The notes under the pieces: model-generated
Told to the model about the DNA's origin: nothing
What the model saw: the letters and a program-made list of their open reading frames with translations, nothing else
Database searches by the model: none
Made by a program: the position numbers and the translations under genes
Assembly (NCBI GenBank): GCA_012295275.1
Contig: CM022675.1
Coordinates: forward strand, 4,301,642-4,326,641
Direction of reading: 5' to 3'
DNA length: 25,000 nucleotides
Source: Chrysomallon squamiferum
Taxonomy: Eukaryota > Mollusca > Gastropoda > Neomphalida > Peltospiridae
Shown: positions 1-9,616 of the stretch, one piece after another
How positions within the stretch are numbered: the stretch's first letter is position 1
Layout: the number at the start of each line of letters is the position of its first letter

Positions 1-165
1 GATATACATATATAAGTACGCATACATACAGACACACACAGAAATGTACAGTACACAGAAACACAACAGACACAAACACACACAGATTATAAAGACAAAA
101 GAATTAGTAAGTATGGCCAACCACTAATACAGAACAAATAAATAAAAAATATGTGTGTGTGTGAA

Positions 166-241
<76 letters not shown>

Positions 242-320
242 GAAGAATTAATAGTCATACAGAAAATAAACAAAGATGTATATATAGAACATCATTAAAG
301 ATATAACTAACTGTAAAAAG
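1..320. other. Low-complexity intronic sequence at window start
   Basis: No exon is visible. The first 85 bases are CA/CATA-rich. A GT run at about 152-172 passes into a pure GA run at 173-238. The rest is AT-rich unique sequence that leads into the 43-bp satellite. It is presumed to be intron of gene A, because the first recognisable exon (879) starts in phase 0 with a repeat that needs upstream coding sequence. Confidence 0.6.
173..238. repeat. (GA)n microsatellite
   Basis: Uninterrupted GA dinucleotides, about 33 copies, immediately preceded by a short GT-rich stretch. Confidence 0.97.
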
Positions 321-878
321 TGTTTTGTCAAACTGAATGTATCAGATGTTGTGTTAACAGATTGAGTGTTTAGTGAGACTCAGTGTATAAGACTTAACAG
401 ATTGAGTGTTTAGTGAGACTCAGTGTATAAGACTTGTTAACAGATTGAGTGTTTAGTAGACTCAATGTATCAGATATGTTAACAGATTGAGTGTTTAGTG
501 AGGCTCAATGTATCAGACGTGTTAACAGACTGAGTGTTTTGTGAGACTCAATGTATCAGACGTTTTAACAGACTGAGTGTTTTGTGAGACTCAATGTATC
601 AGATGTGTTGACAGATTGAGTGTTTAGTGAGACTCAATGTATCAGATGTTGTGTTGACAGACTGAGTGTTTAGTGAGACTCAATGTATCAGACGTGTTAA
701 CAGACTGAGTGTTTTGTGAGACTCAATGTATCAGATGTGTTGACAGATTGAGTGTTTAGTGAGACTCAGTGTATCAGATGTGTTGACAGATTGAGTGTTT
801 TGTGAGACTCAATGTATCAGATGTGTTGACAGATTGAGTGTATAGTGAGACTCAAATTATCAGACGTTGTGTTGACAG
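321..878 (+). repeat. 43-bp tandem satellite abutting a 3' splice site
   Basis: About thirteen units of roughly 43 bp, the first one partial. The motif ACAG followed by ATTGAG or ACTGAG recurs with ATTGAG/ACTGAG starting at 361, 401, 444, 486, 529, 572, 615, 661, 704, 747, 790 and 833. The thirteenth copy, at 879, is the real start of the next tau-repeat exon. Most units also hold the inverted arms ATTGAGT and ACTCAAT separated by about 10 nt, so the decoy exon start could sit in a hairpin stem. The array therefore carries a copy of the exon's acceptor junction in every unit. Spacing variants of 40, 42 and 46 bp occur. Confidence 0.95.
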
Positions 879-968
879 ATTGAGACAAAGAAGCTAGAGT
901 GGAAGGTCCAGTCTAAAGTTGGCTCTCTGGACAATGCTAAGCATAGCCCAGGGGGTGGGGATAAGAAG
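879..968 (+). CDS. Tau/MAP-type microtubule-binding repeat exon (gene A, repeat a)
   Basis: This 90-nt exon is bounded by GACAG before it and GTATGG after it, in phase 0 at both ends. It encodes 30 residues starting IETKKLEWKVQSKVGSLDN and ending in a PGGG-type motif followed by DKK. The KVGS motif, the SLDN core and the PGGG turn are the signature of MAP2/MAP4/tau repeats, which bind along microtubules. In that family the serine of KxGS is the MARK/Par-1 phosphorylation site. A tryptophan (residue 8) stands where vertebrate tau repeats usually have phenylalanine (as in LDF). There is no cysteine and no VQIVYK-like amyloid motif. The acceptor has almost no pyrimidine tract and is the last copy of a 43-bp satellite. 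Upstream exons are outside the window. Confidence 0.93.
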
Positions 969-1813
969 GTATGGTACACCGTTCAGGTAACTGTTGTATC
1001 TCTCTGTATACACCTTCCAGATACTCTGTTGTATTCACCTGTATACATTTAACAGGTATTCTGTAGTTGGTGGTGTATTTTTGATTTTTTATTATTTCTA
1101 GATATCTGTGTAAAAAAGTATTTTCCTTGTTTTCTTTTTATTATTTTTATTTATTATAAAATATAGAGTAATAATAGTGATGTTGTTGTTATTGTTACTG
1201 TTATTGTTATTATTATAAAGCAGTTAAAAGTAAATATATATTTTTTATAATATTTTTATTATTTTTATTTATAAAAAATATAGAATAATATTATTGTTGT
1301 TGTTATTATTATTATTATTATAAAGAAATTAAAAGTAAGCAATTTTTTTTAACGTCCTGATAACATTAAACATTGACATTTTAAATTCCTGTTGTCTTTG
1401 TTTTGCAGTAAACAACACTTTTGTTTATTTTTATTTATATATACTTTATTATTTATTCTTAAATTATTAGTATTTTGTATTGTCCCAGTTCTTTTAATAA
1501 TTGAATTTTAAAAACATTTTAAAAGTCAAAAATGCAATGAAAATTATGAAAATACTTTTATTTATTTATTTATTTTATTTATGTAAATGAATTTTAGAGT
1601 TAACACCACTATATACAATAAAGAATGTAATATCCTTTTATGAAATAAAATATATATCTGGTTTATATGAATGACATAATGCTGTTAATCTTTATCAATA
1701 TAGCATGTTTGCATTAATAATATTTTTTTAATCTCTAAGTATATATATCTTTCCATTGCTACTTATTATCAACATACATAATATAATCTAAACTGAATGC
1801 TTTGGAATGGGGG

Positions 1814-1814
1814 T

Positions 1815-1849
<35 letters not shown>

Positions 1850-1854
1850 TTTTA
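1814..1854. repeat. (TTTA)n microsatellite
   Basis: About ten uninterrupted TTTA copies within the gene A intron. Confidence 0.95.
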
Positions 1855-2151
1855 AACTCAAAACCATCTAAATAAACAACAATCAAAAATCATTTTAAAT
1901 ATTTTTATTTTATTTTGTATTTATATATTTCTTTTTAATTTTTGTTGGAAGTAAAAAAAACATTTTTTATTTATTTTTTGACTTAATTTTAAAATCTTAT
2001 GTTAATTTTAGTATTTGTTTATTTAGCTCAGTGGAATGGTTACCATAGTTACAGTGGTAGAGTAAATGTTTTTGGTAAAGTTGATTATTGTTACAAAATG
2101 TCTTTTTAGTTGCAGACTTTATTCTATGATTAGGAATTTTCATCTTGAAAA

Positions 2152-2153
<2 letters not shown>

Positions 2154-2241
<88 letters not shown>

Positions 2242-2257
2242 GTTATTATTATTATTA
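2154..2257. repeat. (TTA)n / (TCA)n microsatellite
   Basis: A long trinucleotide tract, mostly ATT with ATC interspersed at its left end. Its translation gives Ile/Leu homopolymers that should not be read as protein. Confidence 0.95.
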
Positions 2258-4406
2258 ATGTTATTAAGCTTTTCTTTTATTTCAAGTTAGAACTATTTTC
2301 AGATTACAAAATCTTCCAATGTTTTATTTTATTTATAATATTTTTTTTTATCAATTTGTATTTTAATTATTTTCCAGTATCTTAAATTAAAGCTATTTTC
2401 AATTTATTAATTTTTCAGTGAGTACTATTTGACTAAAAAATATTTTCTTTTGCAAGTTGTAATTTTCAATAATTAATACCAAATATAACTTTATAAAAAT
2501 AAAAAATTCTAAACTAAACATTTTTTAATTATCATTCTAATTTATTACTTTTTAGTTGCTGTTACTTTGTTAGGTAAAAAAAAAAATTAATAAATAAATA
2601 AAAAATTAATTCTGTTTCAGAATATTCGTACTGGATCAAACAATAAAATTTGTTTCATTTCTATAATAATAACCAGCTCATTGATGACACCCCCCCCCTT
2701 TACTGAAACACTGGCCCAACCCTTAAAAATTTCAACCTGAGTTAATTACTAGTAATGGCCTGGCAACAACTACTACAGTTATTTAACAAAAACTGTTTAA
2801 TACTTATTAATATAGCTTGCTAGATTACTAACATATGAAAAGCTTGGTAAAACTAATTTTAGAAACAACTGTGAGAAATGATATTTTGTATATTACAGAT
2901 ATTTACTTTGTGTCATTATCATATGTCATTATCTGCATTATTAATGTATTATTAATATTTGTATTCTTATTGCATAAATAGTATTTAAATCAATTTTACA
3001 TGTTTGTAAATGTTTGATTTAAAGGTTATTTTTATTAATATTGTTTATTTTGTTTCGTTATTGTATTGTCATTATTATTATAATGTTACTAGCATTAGTT
3101 TTTTTTACTGTCATTATTATTATTATTGTTGGGTTTTTTTTTGTTGTTTTTTTGTAATTTAATTTAATATCACTTATTTATTTTATTATTTTTTTTTTTT
3201 TAAATTTTATTATTATTGTTAATTTAAAAAAAAATATATTTACCATTTTAGATTCACAAAAAAATACTGTACAAACAAGGTTATTTTTTTATTTTTATAA
3301 ATGAGGATTGCAAATAATTAAAAGCAAGATAACAAAATACACAGCTATAATTATTTAATTTTTAAAAAGTAATAATAAAAATAATTTTACATATTAAACT
3401 TTAAAAATATTTGTTACAAAGCATGATTTCTTAAACACAACCAAATTCATATTATTAGACTTTAAAATGTTATAATTTGTGATTGATGATATTTATTTAT
3501 TTACTTACAATTTTAAGTTGAGAACAAATGATTTTTTGATTTCTCTCTCCTAGTTTTTCTTGTGAAATAAAAACAGAAATACTTAAAATTTACTTTTACA
3601 GGACTGCGTTCAAAGTAAACAACAATATGTCAACATTTCTTTGTTTTGTTTATTTTTAATATTTTAATTTCAGTGTTTCTCAATTTCAGTTTTCTCACAC
3701 ATCGTCTGTTCGATAGTAAATTTGTTTTACACAGATTCAAAATGCAGCACATTTCCCTGCATGGTCATTTTGTATATATTGTTAAGTTTTGTTAAATATC
3801 TTCTGTCCACAGTTTTAATTTCTTTGATTCATTCTGTAGTGTCAAAATAGTTTTAAAAAAAGAAAGAAAAATAGAGATTTAATGTGTATGTGTGTGTGTT
3901 TAAATACATCATAGCTATTTGTTGCATTAGTCTATACCAGTACTTGTTAGATTTAATTTTTTAATATAAATCAACTAATTAAATACATTTTTATATGTAT
4001 TACATTTATTAACTGTTACTTTCTCTTGGTATAATTAAATTGCTTTGTTCTTATTTAGTTAAAAGAAATTATAAAAAATCTACAGGTAGCCAGTATTTTT
4101 ACAGATTAAGAAAAATTTTACTAATTTTCAAAATAATAATTATTGTTGTTATTATAAATTAATACTTTTACTTTATATTAGCATATAATAAAATGTGCAT
4201 ATTTAATGTTAATTATTATAAATGTTTGAATTTCAAGGATGAAAGTTAGTAATGCATTTATAATAAAAAAAAATTAGTTAATAAAATGTTTGTGTCTCTT
4301 GTAGATCTGTTATATTCTATATTATTTTAATATCCATTTGATTTTAATAAATATTTAACATTTTAGAAATTTTCTCTTTTTAAAAAATTAATGATAAATG
4401 ATAAAT

Positions 4407-4443
4407 TAATAATAATAATAATAATAATAACAATAATAATAAT
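4407..4443. repeat. (AAT)n microsatellite
   Basis: AAT trinucleotides with one AAC interruption, within the gene A intron. Confidence 0.9.
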
Positions 4444-4653
4444 AACTATTTATAACTTATTAAGATCTTACAGTAATAAGAATACACTAACAATTTAAAA
4501 AGAAACTATCCCACTCATCATTCTTTACAATTTTAAATATTTCAGAAAAAAATAATTAAAAAAATTACCAACTAACCCTAAAGAAAATAGGTTAAAGAAT
4601 TAGTTTTGTTATTTATTTAGTTTTGCAAACATTCCTGTTTTAAATGTCAACAG

Positions 4654-4743
4654 ATTGAATCACAGAAAGTAACTTGGAATGCGCAATCAAAGATTGGTTC
4701 TTTGGAAAACGCTAGCCATGTGCCAGGGGGCGGTGACAAGAAG
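4654..4743 (+). CDS. Tau/MAP-type microtubule-binding repeat exon (gene A, repeat b)
   Basis: A 90-nt exon, phase 0/0, between TCAACAG and GTAAGAC. It encodes 30 residues with IESQKVTWNAQSKIGSLEN followed by a PGGG motif and DKK. It carries KIGS (the family's MARK site motif), the tryptophan at residue 8 shared by all gene A repeats here, and VPGGG. Its length, phase and first codons match the other gene A exons, so it is one unit of a tandem exon-per-repeat array that arose by exon duplication. In vertebrate tau the corresponding exons have the same modular organisation, but there the number is fixed at three or four repeats. Confidence 0.94.
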
Positions 4744-5438
4744 GTAAGACAAGGGCAGGTAACTCTGGACACTAAGACAACTCTGGTAACAGGAAATGGT
4801 TTTTGTTGAGTATAATGAAACTAATTTTCTTTCTTTGATTTTAAATGTTTTTGTAAAGCTTTATCTTTTCTGCTCTTCAGGGAGGAGATATGACTTATAC
4901 TATTTTTACTTTTTTTATTGATATTTTGTTTGTTATTATTATTATTATAGTTGGTTATTATTTATTTTATGAAATTAAGAAAACAGATGTTCTTCAAACA
5001 GAATAATAATACATTTTTAATTTTTAAATTAAAAAAATATATATACTAAAAAAACTACTTTTTTCTTATTATATATCCGTTTTATTAAAAAGTTTATTAT
5101 TATTATTATTATTATTATTATTGTTGTTATTATATTTTATATTTGTATTTTTGTTTAAATTCCAGTCTTTACTTATAAATATTCTTCCTTTTACCAAACA
5201 TTTAAATCAATAATTTTAATACTCTGTGAATAATGTCTGTTTTGTTATCATCATCATCATCTGGTTTTTTTGCATGATCACTTTTTTCACTGAGTGAAAT
5301 TAATGCTTAAGTGTTTTGCTTCTAGAAAAGTTTAAACACTAACTTAAGAAGATGATAGGCATGTCCTTCTGTTAATATATATATTTTTTATTTTGTACTT
5401 TCTCAAAAATAAACTGAAGTTTTGTTTTTTGGTTACAG
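4744..5438 (+). other. Intron of gene A (0.7 kb)
   Basis: AT-rich intron starting GTAAGAC and ending TTTTTTGGTTACAG. It includes a TTA run at about 5094-5133. No exon or RNA gene was recognised. Confidence 0.8.
5094..5133. repeat. (TTA)n microsatellite
   Basis: TTA trinucleotides with TTG interruptions at the right end. Confidence 0.9.
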
Positions 5439-5528
5439 ATTGAAAGTAAAAAGTTAGAGTGGAAGACGGAATCAAAAGTTGGATCCCTAGAAAATGCTAA
5501 ACATGTTCCTGGAGGAGGCACAAAAAAG
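5439..5528 (+). CDS. Tau/MAP-type microtubule-binding repeat exon (gene A, repeat c)
   Basis: A 90-nt exon, phase 0/0, preceded by a T-rich tract and TTACAG and followed by GTATATT. It encodes IESKKLEWKTESKVGSLEN, then AKH and VPGGGTKK. KVGS, SLEN and PGGG mark it as a tau-family repeat. It is very close to the next exon (5784), with the same first ten residues, which suggests that the two arose by a relatively recent duplication. The reverse strand is also open across this exon, but that is a shadow of the coding frame. Confidence 0.94.
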
Positions 5529-5750
5529 GTATATTTTATCTGAAAATATGCAAACATGATCTAGAATGAAGAATAAATAGTTTTAAGTTTTTTTTGATTT
5601 ATTAATATGAATATTTATATACTGAACAGTGAGAACATTTTATATATATATATATATCTAAGTTGTTTTTATGATAATGTTATTATTATTATCATAATTG
5701 TTGTTGTTATTATTAACATTATTATCACTGTTGTTATTATTGTTACTGCT

Positions 5751-5780
5751 ATATTTATTTATTTATTTATTTATTTATTT
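5751..5780. repeat. (ATTT)n tract forming the acceptor of the next exon
   Basis: About seven ATTT copies run directly into the acceptor CAG at 5781-5783, so the microsatellite itself provides the pyrimidine-rich tract of this 3' splice site. Confidence 0.92.
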
Positions 5781-5783
5781 CAG

Positions 5784-5873
5784 ATTGAGAGCAAGAAACT
5801 GGAATGGAAAACTGAACCCAAAGTTGGTTCCCTGGACAAAGTACACCACACACCTGGGGGAGGCAATAAAAAG
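5784..5873 (+). CDS. Tau/MAP-type microtubule-binding repeat exon (gene A, repeat d)
   Basis: A 90-nt exon, phase 0/0, between TTTCAG and GTAAGAA. It encodes IESKKLEWKTEPKVGSLDK, then VHH and TPGGGNKK. The VHH-PGGGNKK ending resembles the ends of vertebrate tau/MAP2 repeats. The intron that separates it from the preceding exon is only 255 nt and carries (TA)n, TTA and TTTA repeats. The donor is a close match to consensus. It is assigned as a microtubule-binding unit of gene A with high confidence. The family is clear, but tau, MAP2 and MAP4 orthology cannot be separated from single repeats. Confidence 0.95.
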
Positions 5874-7196
5874 GTAAGAAAAACTGCCCCACCCCACTGT
5901 CCTGTAATTAAATAATCTACATTGTATAATTTAAAAAAACAACAAAAAAACATTTATTTACTTAAATATACATTTGTAACTGTCTGTGTGTACATGTGTG
6001 ATGATTATTTTTTACATATTTAACATTATATTTAAATTACAGTTTTTATTTTTTTTAAAAAGAAGATAATTTATGGGGTTGGGGAATTTACTAAATGTTG
6101 GTAACCTGAACTTGCGTGTTTTAAATGTAGAAGAAAATGTCATTATTTACTTACCAACTACTGGTCTCTAGTGTGTGCTTGTCTGTGTGTATCTGTGTAT
6201 GTCTGTGTGTGTGTGTGTATGTGAGTTTGTGTTTAGCCGTGTGTTTGTTTTATGAAAATGAGAAATCCAGTGAAAGCAGAAAAAGGAGTTAAAAAGTATT
6301 TATCTCTTAATCAGTTATTAAACAAAAACAAACATAAAGAAAATGTTCTACAGAGACTAATAAATAGGTTGAGATTATTTAAAAACATTTCTTTCTCATT
6401 CAGAGTTCACATCTTTCAGTTTAATCATTTCTCTGTTTACATCATACTTTCTGTAAAAAAACAGCCTGCTTATACTGAATGCTTCTACTTTATTGTTTAG
6501 TTGTCATACCAACCTTTACTACTAATAAAGTAATGCAATAAGTATTTTTAAAATGTTGTAGCCATTATGAATATAAAATGATTTTCCTTTCCTCTTGTTA
6601 AAAGAAAAGAAAAGAATACAAAATATATATATATGTATGTATGTATGTATGCATATTTTTATTTTATTTTATCTGTATGCATGTGGTATGCCTCTACATT
6701 ATTATTTGGAAACTGAATATGCAACAATGTGGCTAATAAGGGGAAAACCAAAAATAATAATAAAAATAATAATTACAATGGTTCATGTAACAAATTAAAC
6801 TAGATTTATTTTTCTGATTCTTTGTTATTCTACAACTGTCAATTTAAATAAATAAATAAATTCAAAGACCAGAGTTTAGAATTAAACTAATCTTAATTTT
6901 CATTTTACTAAAAAAATAAAAAAAGTAAATAAATAAATAAATGGCCAATGCTTATAATTATATATTTTTGTCTTTTAATAAAATTATAAAATAAAAATAA
7001 GTAAATAAATAAATACAATGGTCAATGTTTAGAATTACACAGTAAATTTAATTTTCAATGGAATTTCTTTTTTTTTTGGTATCTGTTAATAAAATTTAAA
7101 ATAAATAAATAAATTAATAAATAAATACAGTGGTCCTGTGGTTTGAAATACAAAGTAGATTTAATTTTCAATTTAATTTTTTGTTTTTCTGTAAAG
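5874..7196 (+). other. Intron of gene A (1.3 kb)
   Basis: Starts GTAAGAA and ends TTTTTCTGTAAAG. It contains TG-rich stretches near 6175-6240, a short TATG run near 6630-6650 and a degenerate tandem block at 6846-7196 (listed separately). Two short + ORFs (6252-6500 and 6595-6798) have low-complexity or composition-driven translations and no family signature, so they are not called as genes. Confidence 0.75.
6846..7196 (+). repeat. Degenerate tandem block ending at an acceptor site
   Basis: About four diverged copies start near 6846, 6927, 7003 and 7119. Each begins with AAATAAATAAAT and continues with a CAATGGTCAATG-like, GAATTACA-like and TTTAATTTTCAAT-like stretch. The last copy supplies the pyrimidine tract and TCTGTAAAG acceptor of exon 7197. 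The copy before it has the related sequence TCTGTTAATAAAA at the same place. Confidence 0.65.
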
Positions 7197-7286
7197 ATTG
7201 AAAAGCATAAAGTTGAATGGAAGGTGGATAGTAAGGTGGGGTCATTAGACAATGTCCACCATGAGCCCCAGGGGGGGAACAGAAAG
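7197..7286 (+). CDS. Tau/MAP-type microtubule-binding repeat exon (gene A, repeat e)
   Basis: A 90-nt exon, phase 0/0, between GTAAAG and GTAATC. It encodes IEKHKVEWKVDSKVGSLDN, then VHH and EPQGGNRK. The PGGG turn is altered to PQGG, a change also found in one repeat of the nested ORF at 11166. KVGS and the gene A tryptophan are retained. It is the last repeat exon seen before the tail exon 7.5 kb downstream. Because both are phase 0, direct splicing would give repeat e followed by the IESQKL tail, the normal tau order. The donor GTAATC is weaker than those of the neighbouring exons. Confidence 0.94.
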
Positions 7287-7990
7287 GTAATCAGGTGTTG
7301 TGATTTTTTGAATTGTGATATTGTGATTTTGGAGAGATATTTTTATAGTGTGATAGTGACAAGATTAATGTGTTGTTAGTGATGTGATCATTACATTTTA
7401 ATTTGTTATTTTAGTGATTTTGTGACAAGTTGGATATTTTAAAATGTGAGAAATTTTTGAAATGGAATATTGTAATAATAGCAACAATTCATGTTTGGGT
7501 TTTTTCAGTATTTTTAAATATGATTTTGTTAAACTTCTTTCAAATTTGATGTTGTATTAATAGTGACGTGATTTATTTTTCAAATGTGACATGTAGTGAC
7601 ACCTGGAATATTTCAAATGTTTACATGTTTTTAAAGTAGTAACAAGTAGATTGTTTTTGATATGGTGGTTGTTTTAGTTTGTTTGTTAAGTGAAGTTTTG
7701 ATAACAGTGACAAGAGAGATTTTTATTTGAACTGTGATTATATGTTAGTGCTAAGGTATGAAGATTTGAAATATTTTTAAAAGTTATTGTGTCTGTGTGA
7801 TTTTGGAATTTCTTATGCTTTGAGAAGTTTTAAACTGTGATATTGTAGAAGTAAAATATTTTTTAAAATAAAGCATTTTTATTTTTTTGTATTAATGTAT
7901 ATTTTTAATAAACAACAAAACAAAACTTTTCTTCGTAATATTTTCCAAAGTTTTGTCAGTTGTTTTCATTTATCCTATGAGTTAAATTTT

Positions 7991-8034
7991 TCTTCTTCTT
8001 CTTCTTCTTCTTCTTATTATTATTATTATTATTT
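7991..8034. repeat. (TTC)n-(TTA)n compound microsatellite
   Basis: Eight TTC-type units are followed by about six TTA units. Confidence 0.93.
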
Positions 8035-8600
8035 AATTCTTCTTTATTAAATTTGGATTAAAATTAGTATTTGAAATTGTGTTAATATTTTAAAATATCA
8101 GAATAACAATATGATTAAATTTTTTTAAGAATAAGTACAATAACAGTAAAATTAATGATACAAGGAGATAACCAATTAAATACAAAATTATTGTCGGTTT
8201 ATTTTATTAAACATCATTTCACAACTTAAAACAAATATCTAAGCATGAACTGTACACTTCTATAATATTAATAATAATAATAAATAAATAATATTAATAA
8301 AATAACAACAGTAATAACTAAAAATAATAATGCTAAAATTATCAATATCAAATGAAAAGAAAGAGTAAATGAAGACTGAATTTACAAATATTTAATTTTT
8401 TTTTAAAATCAAGTATTGTTACAGTACCTATAAGAATTTTTTTTTTCTCTGTTTGAATTCTCATGGTGACAAAGTGTGTTATAAAAAAGTGGTTTAAACT
8501 AATCCTTGTGTTTTTAAAAACATCATTAAACATTTCAGTATCTTGATACATTTATATAAACAGACACTTATTACATTTTTTAGTCTTTAATTTTTAATTT

Positions 8601-8877
8601 TTGTTATTGTTATTATTATGCTTATGATTATACTTAATATTATTATTATTAATTTTTTAATTTGTATTTGTGTTTATGTTATTATTATCATTGTTATTAT
8701 TACTTTTTTATTATTATTATTATTGTTTTTATTATCATTATTATTATTATCATCATTATTACTAATATTGTTATTGTCATTATTATTATTATTATCATCA
8801 TCATCATCATCATCATCATTATTATTTACTATTAATATTATTATTGTTATTTATTTCATTATTATCATTATTATTAC
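8601..8877. repeat. TTA/TCA trinucleotide-rich block
   Basis: About 280 bases dominated by ATT, ATC and TTG trinucleotides, including an ATC run near 8801-8820. The open frames across it encode Ile, Leu and Ser homopolymers and are artefacts. Confidence 0.85.
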
Positions 8878-9314
8878 CACAACCACACACAAACAAAAAA
8901 TGTATATTTACTCTCCTCAAACAAAAATCAGGATTCCTTTCAGCCAACTTATTCTCCCTTACCCAACTGTACTCGACACCTTTTATGATAATTAAATATA
9001 ACTGATCTTTATTTATGGAAGAAAAAGAAATCTATTCATAATCAATAACGCTTCACATGTTCAGGGTACTTGAAAGAAGTAATAAATATGTGCACTGTGA
9101 CTTCAGCATTCCAGCTGTAAAAAGTCTCAGATCTCAAGCAATGGGTTTAGTGTTTGAGAGAAAAAGAACAACAAACAGGGCTGGTATTTGTGGTGTTTTC
9201 ACATTAAAAGTATTTACCTAGGAAATTCTTATTAGTAGAACTAGCAGGCAAATAGAAATCAGTTTTGTTATTTCACAAATTGGTTCCTTTATATAACTTA
9301 TTAAATATAGAGGA

Positions 9315-9316
<2 letters not shown>

Positions 9317-9350
<34 letters not shown>
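9317..9350. repeat. (GT)n microsatellite
   Basis: About 17 GT copies. Confidence 0.95.
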
Positions 9351-9352
<2 letters not shown>

Positions 9353-9458
9353 ATTTTATAGTGTTTATGCCTGCATATGTATGTGTTCATATTTTGTATG
9401 TATTTATGTATAAATGTGTATTTATGTACCATTACTATATATTTACTATATATGTTTG

Positions 9459-9465
<7 letters not shown>

Positions 9466-9492
<27 letters not shown>
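9466..9492. repeat. (AT)n microsatellite
   Basis: About 13 AT copies, preceded by TG-rich sequence. Confidence 0.93.
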
Positions 9493-9497
<5 letters not shown>

Positions 9498-9590
9498 CAT
9501 GTATTATGTTTATACATACTTACACATATATATATATACATACAAACATGCATATATACATATTTACATAAGTACACTCACACACATAAA

Positions 9591-9616
9591 TACACACACA
9601 CACACACACACACACA
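9591..9616. repeat. (CA)n microsatellite
   Basis: About 12 CA copies inside a wider CATA/CACA-rich stretch. Confidence 0.92.

Larger units (their letters stand above)
969..4653 (+). other. Intron of gene A (3.7 kb)
   Basis: No coding signature was found on either strand. The sequence is strongly AT-rich. It contains TTTA runs (about 1814-1854), a TTA/TCA run (2154-2257), a C8-9 run near 2691, AAT repeats (4407-4443) and many short TTTATT/AATAAA words typical of such introns. The acceptor end (TGTCAACAG) is followed directly by the next tau-repeat exon. Confidence 0.75.

Noticed and set aside
2024-2062. tRNA A-box-like TTAGCTCAGTGGAATGG, suggesting a tRNA gene or tRNA-derived SINE
   Set aside because: No B-box (GGTTCGAANCC-like) follows at the right distance, and no cloverleaf can be drawn by eye.
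2066-2290. Leu/Ile-rich ORFs at 2066, 8618 and 22960(-), resembling membrane proteins
   Set aside because: They are translations of TTA/TCA/AAT microsatellites.
7055-7252. Reverse-strand ORFs over gene A exons (5372-5557, 7055-7252) and over the tail exon (14732-14947)
   Set aside because: Their only complex part is the antisense of a tau-type exon. The + strand has splice sites and conserved motifs.
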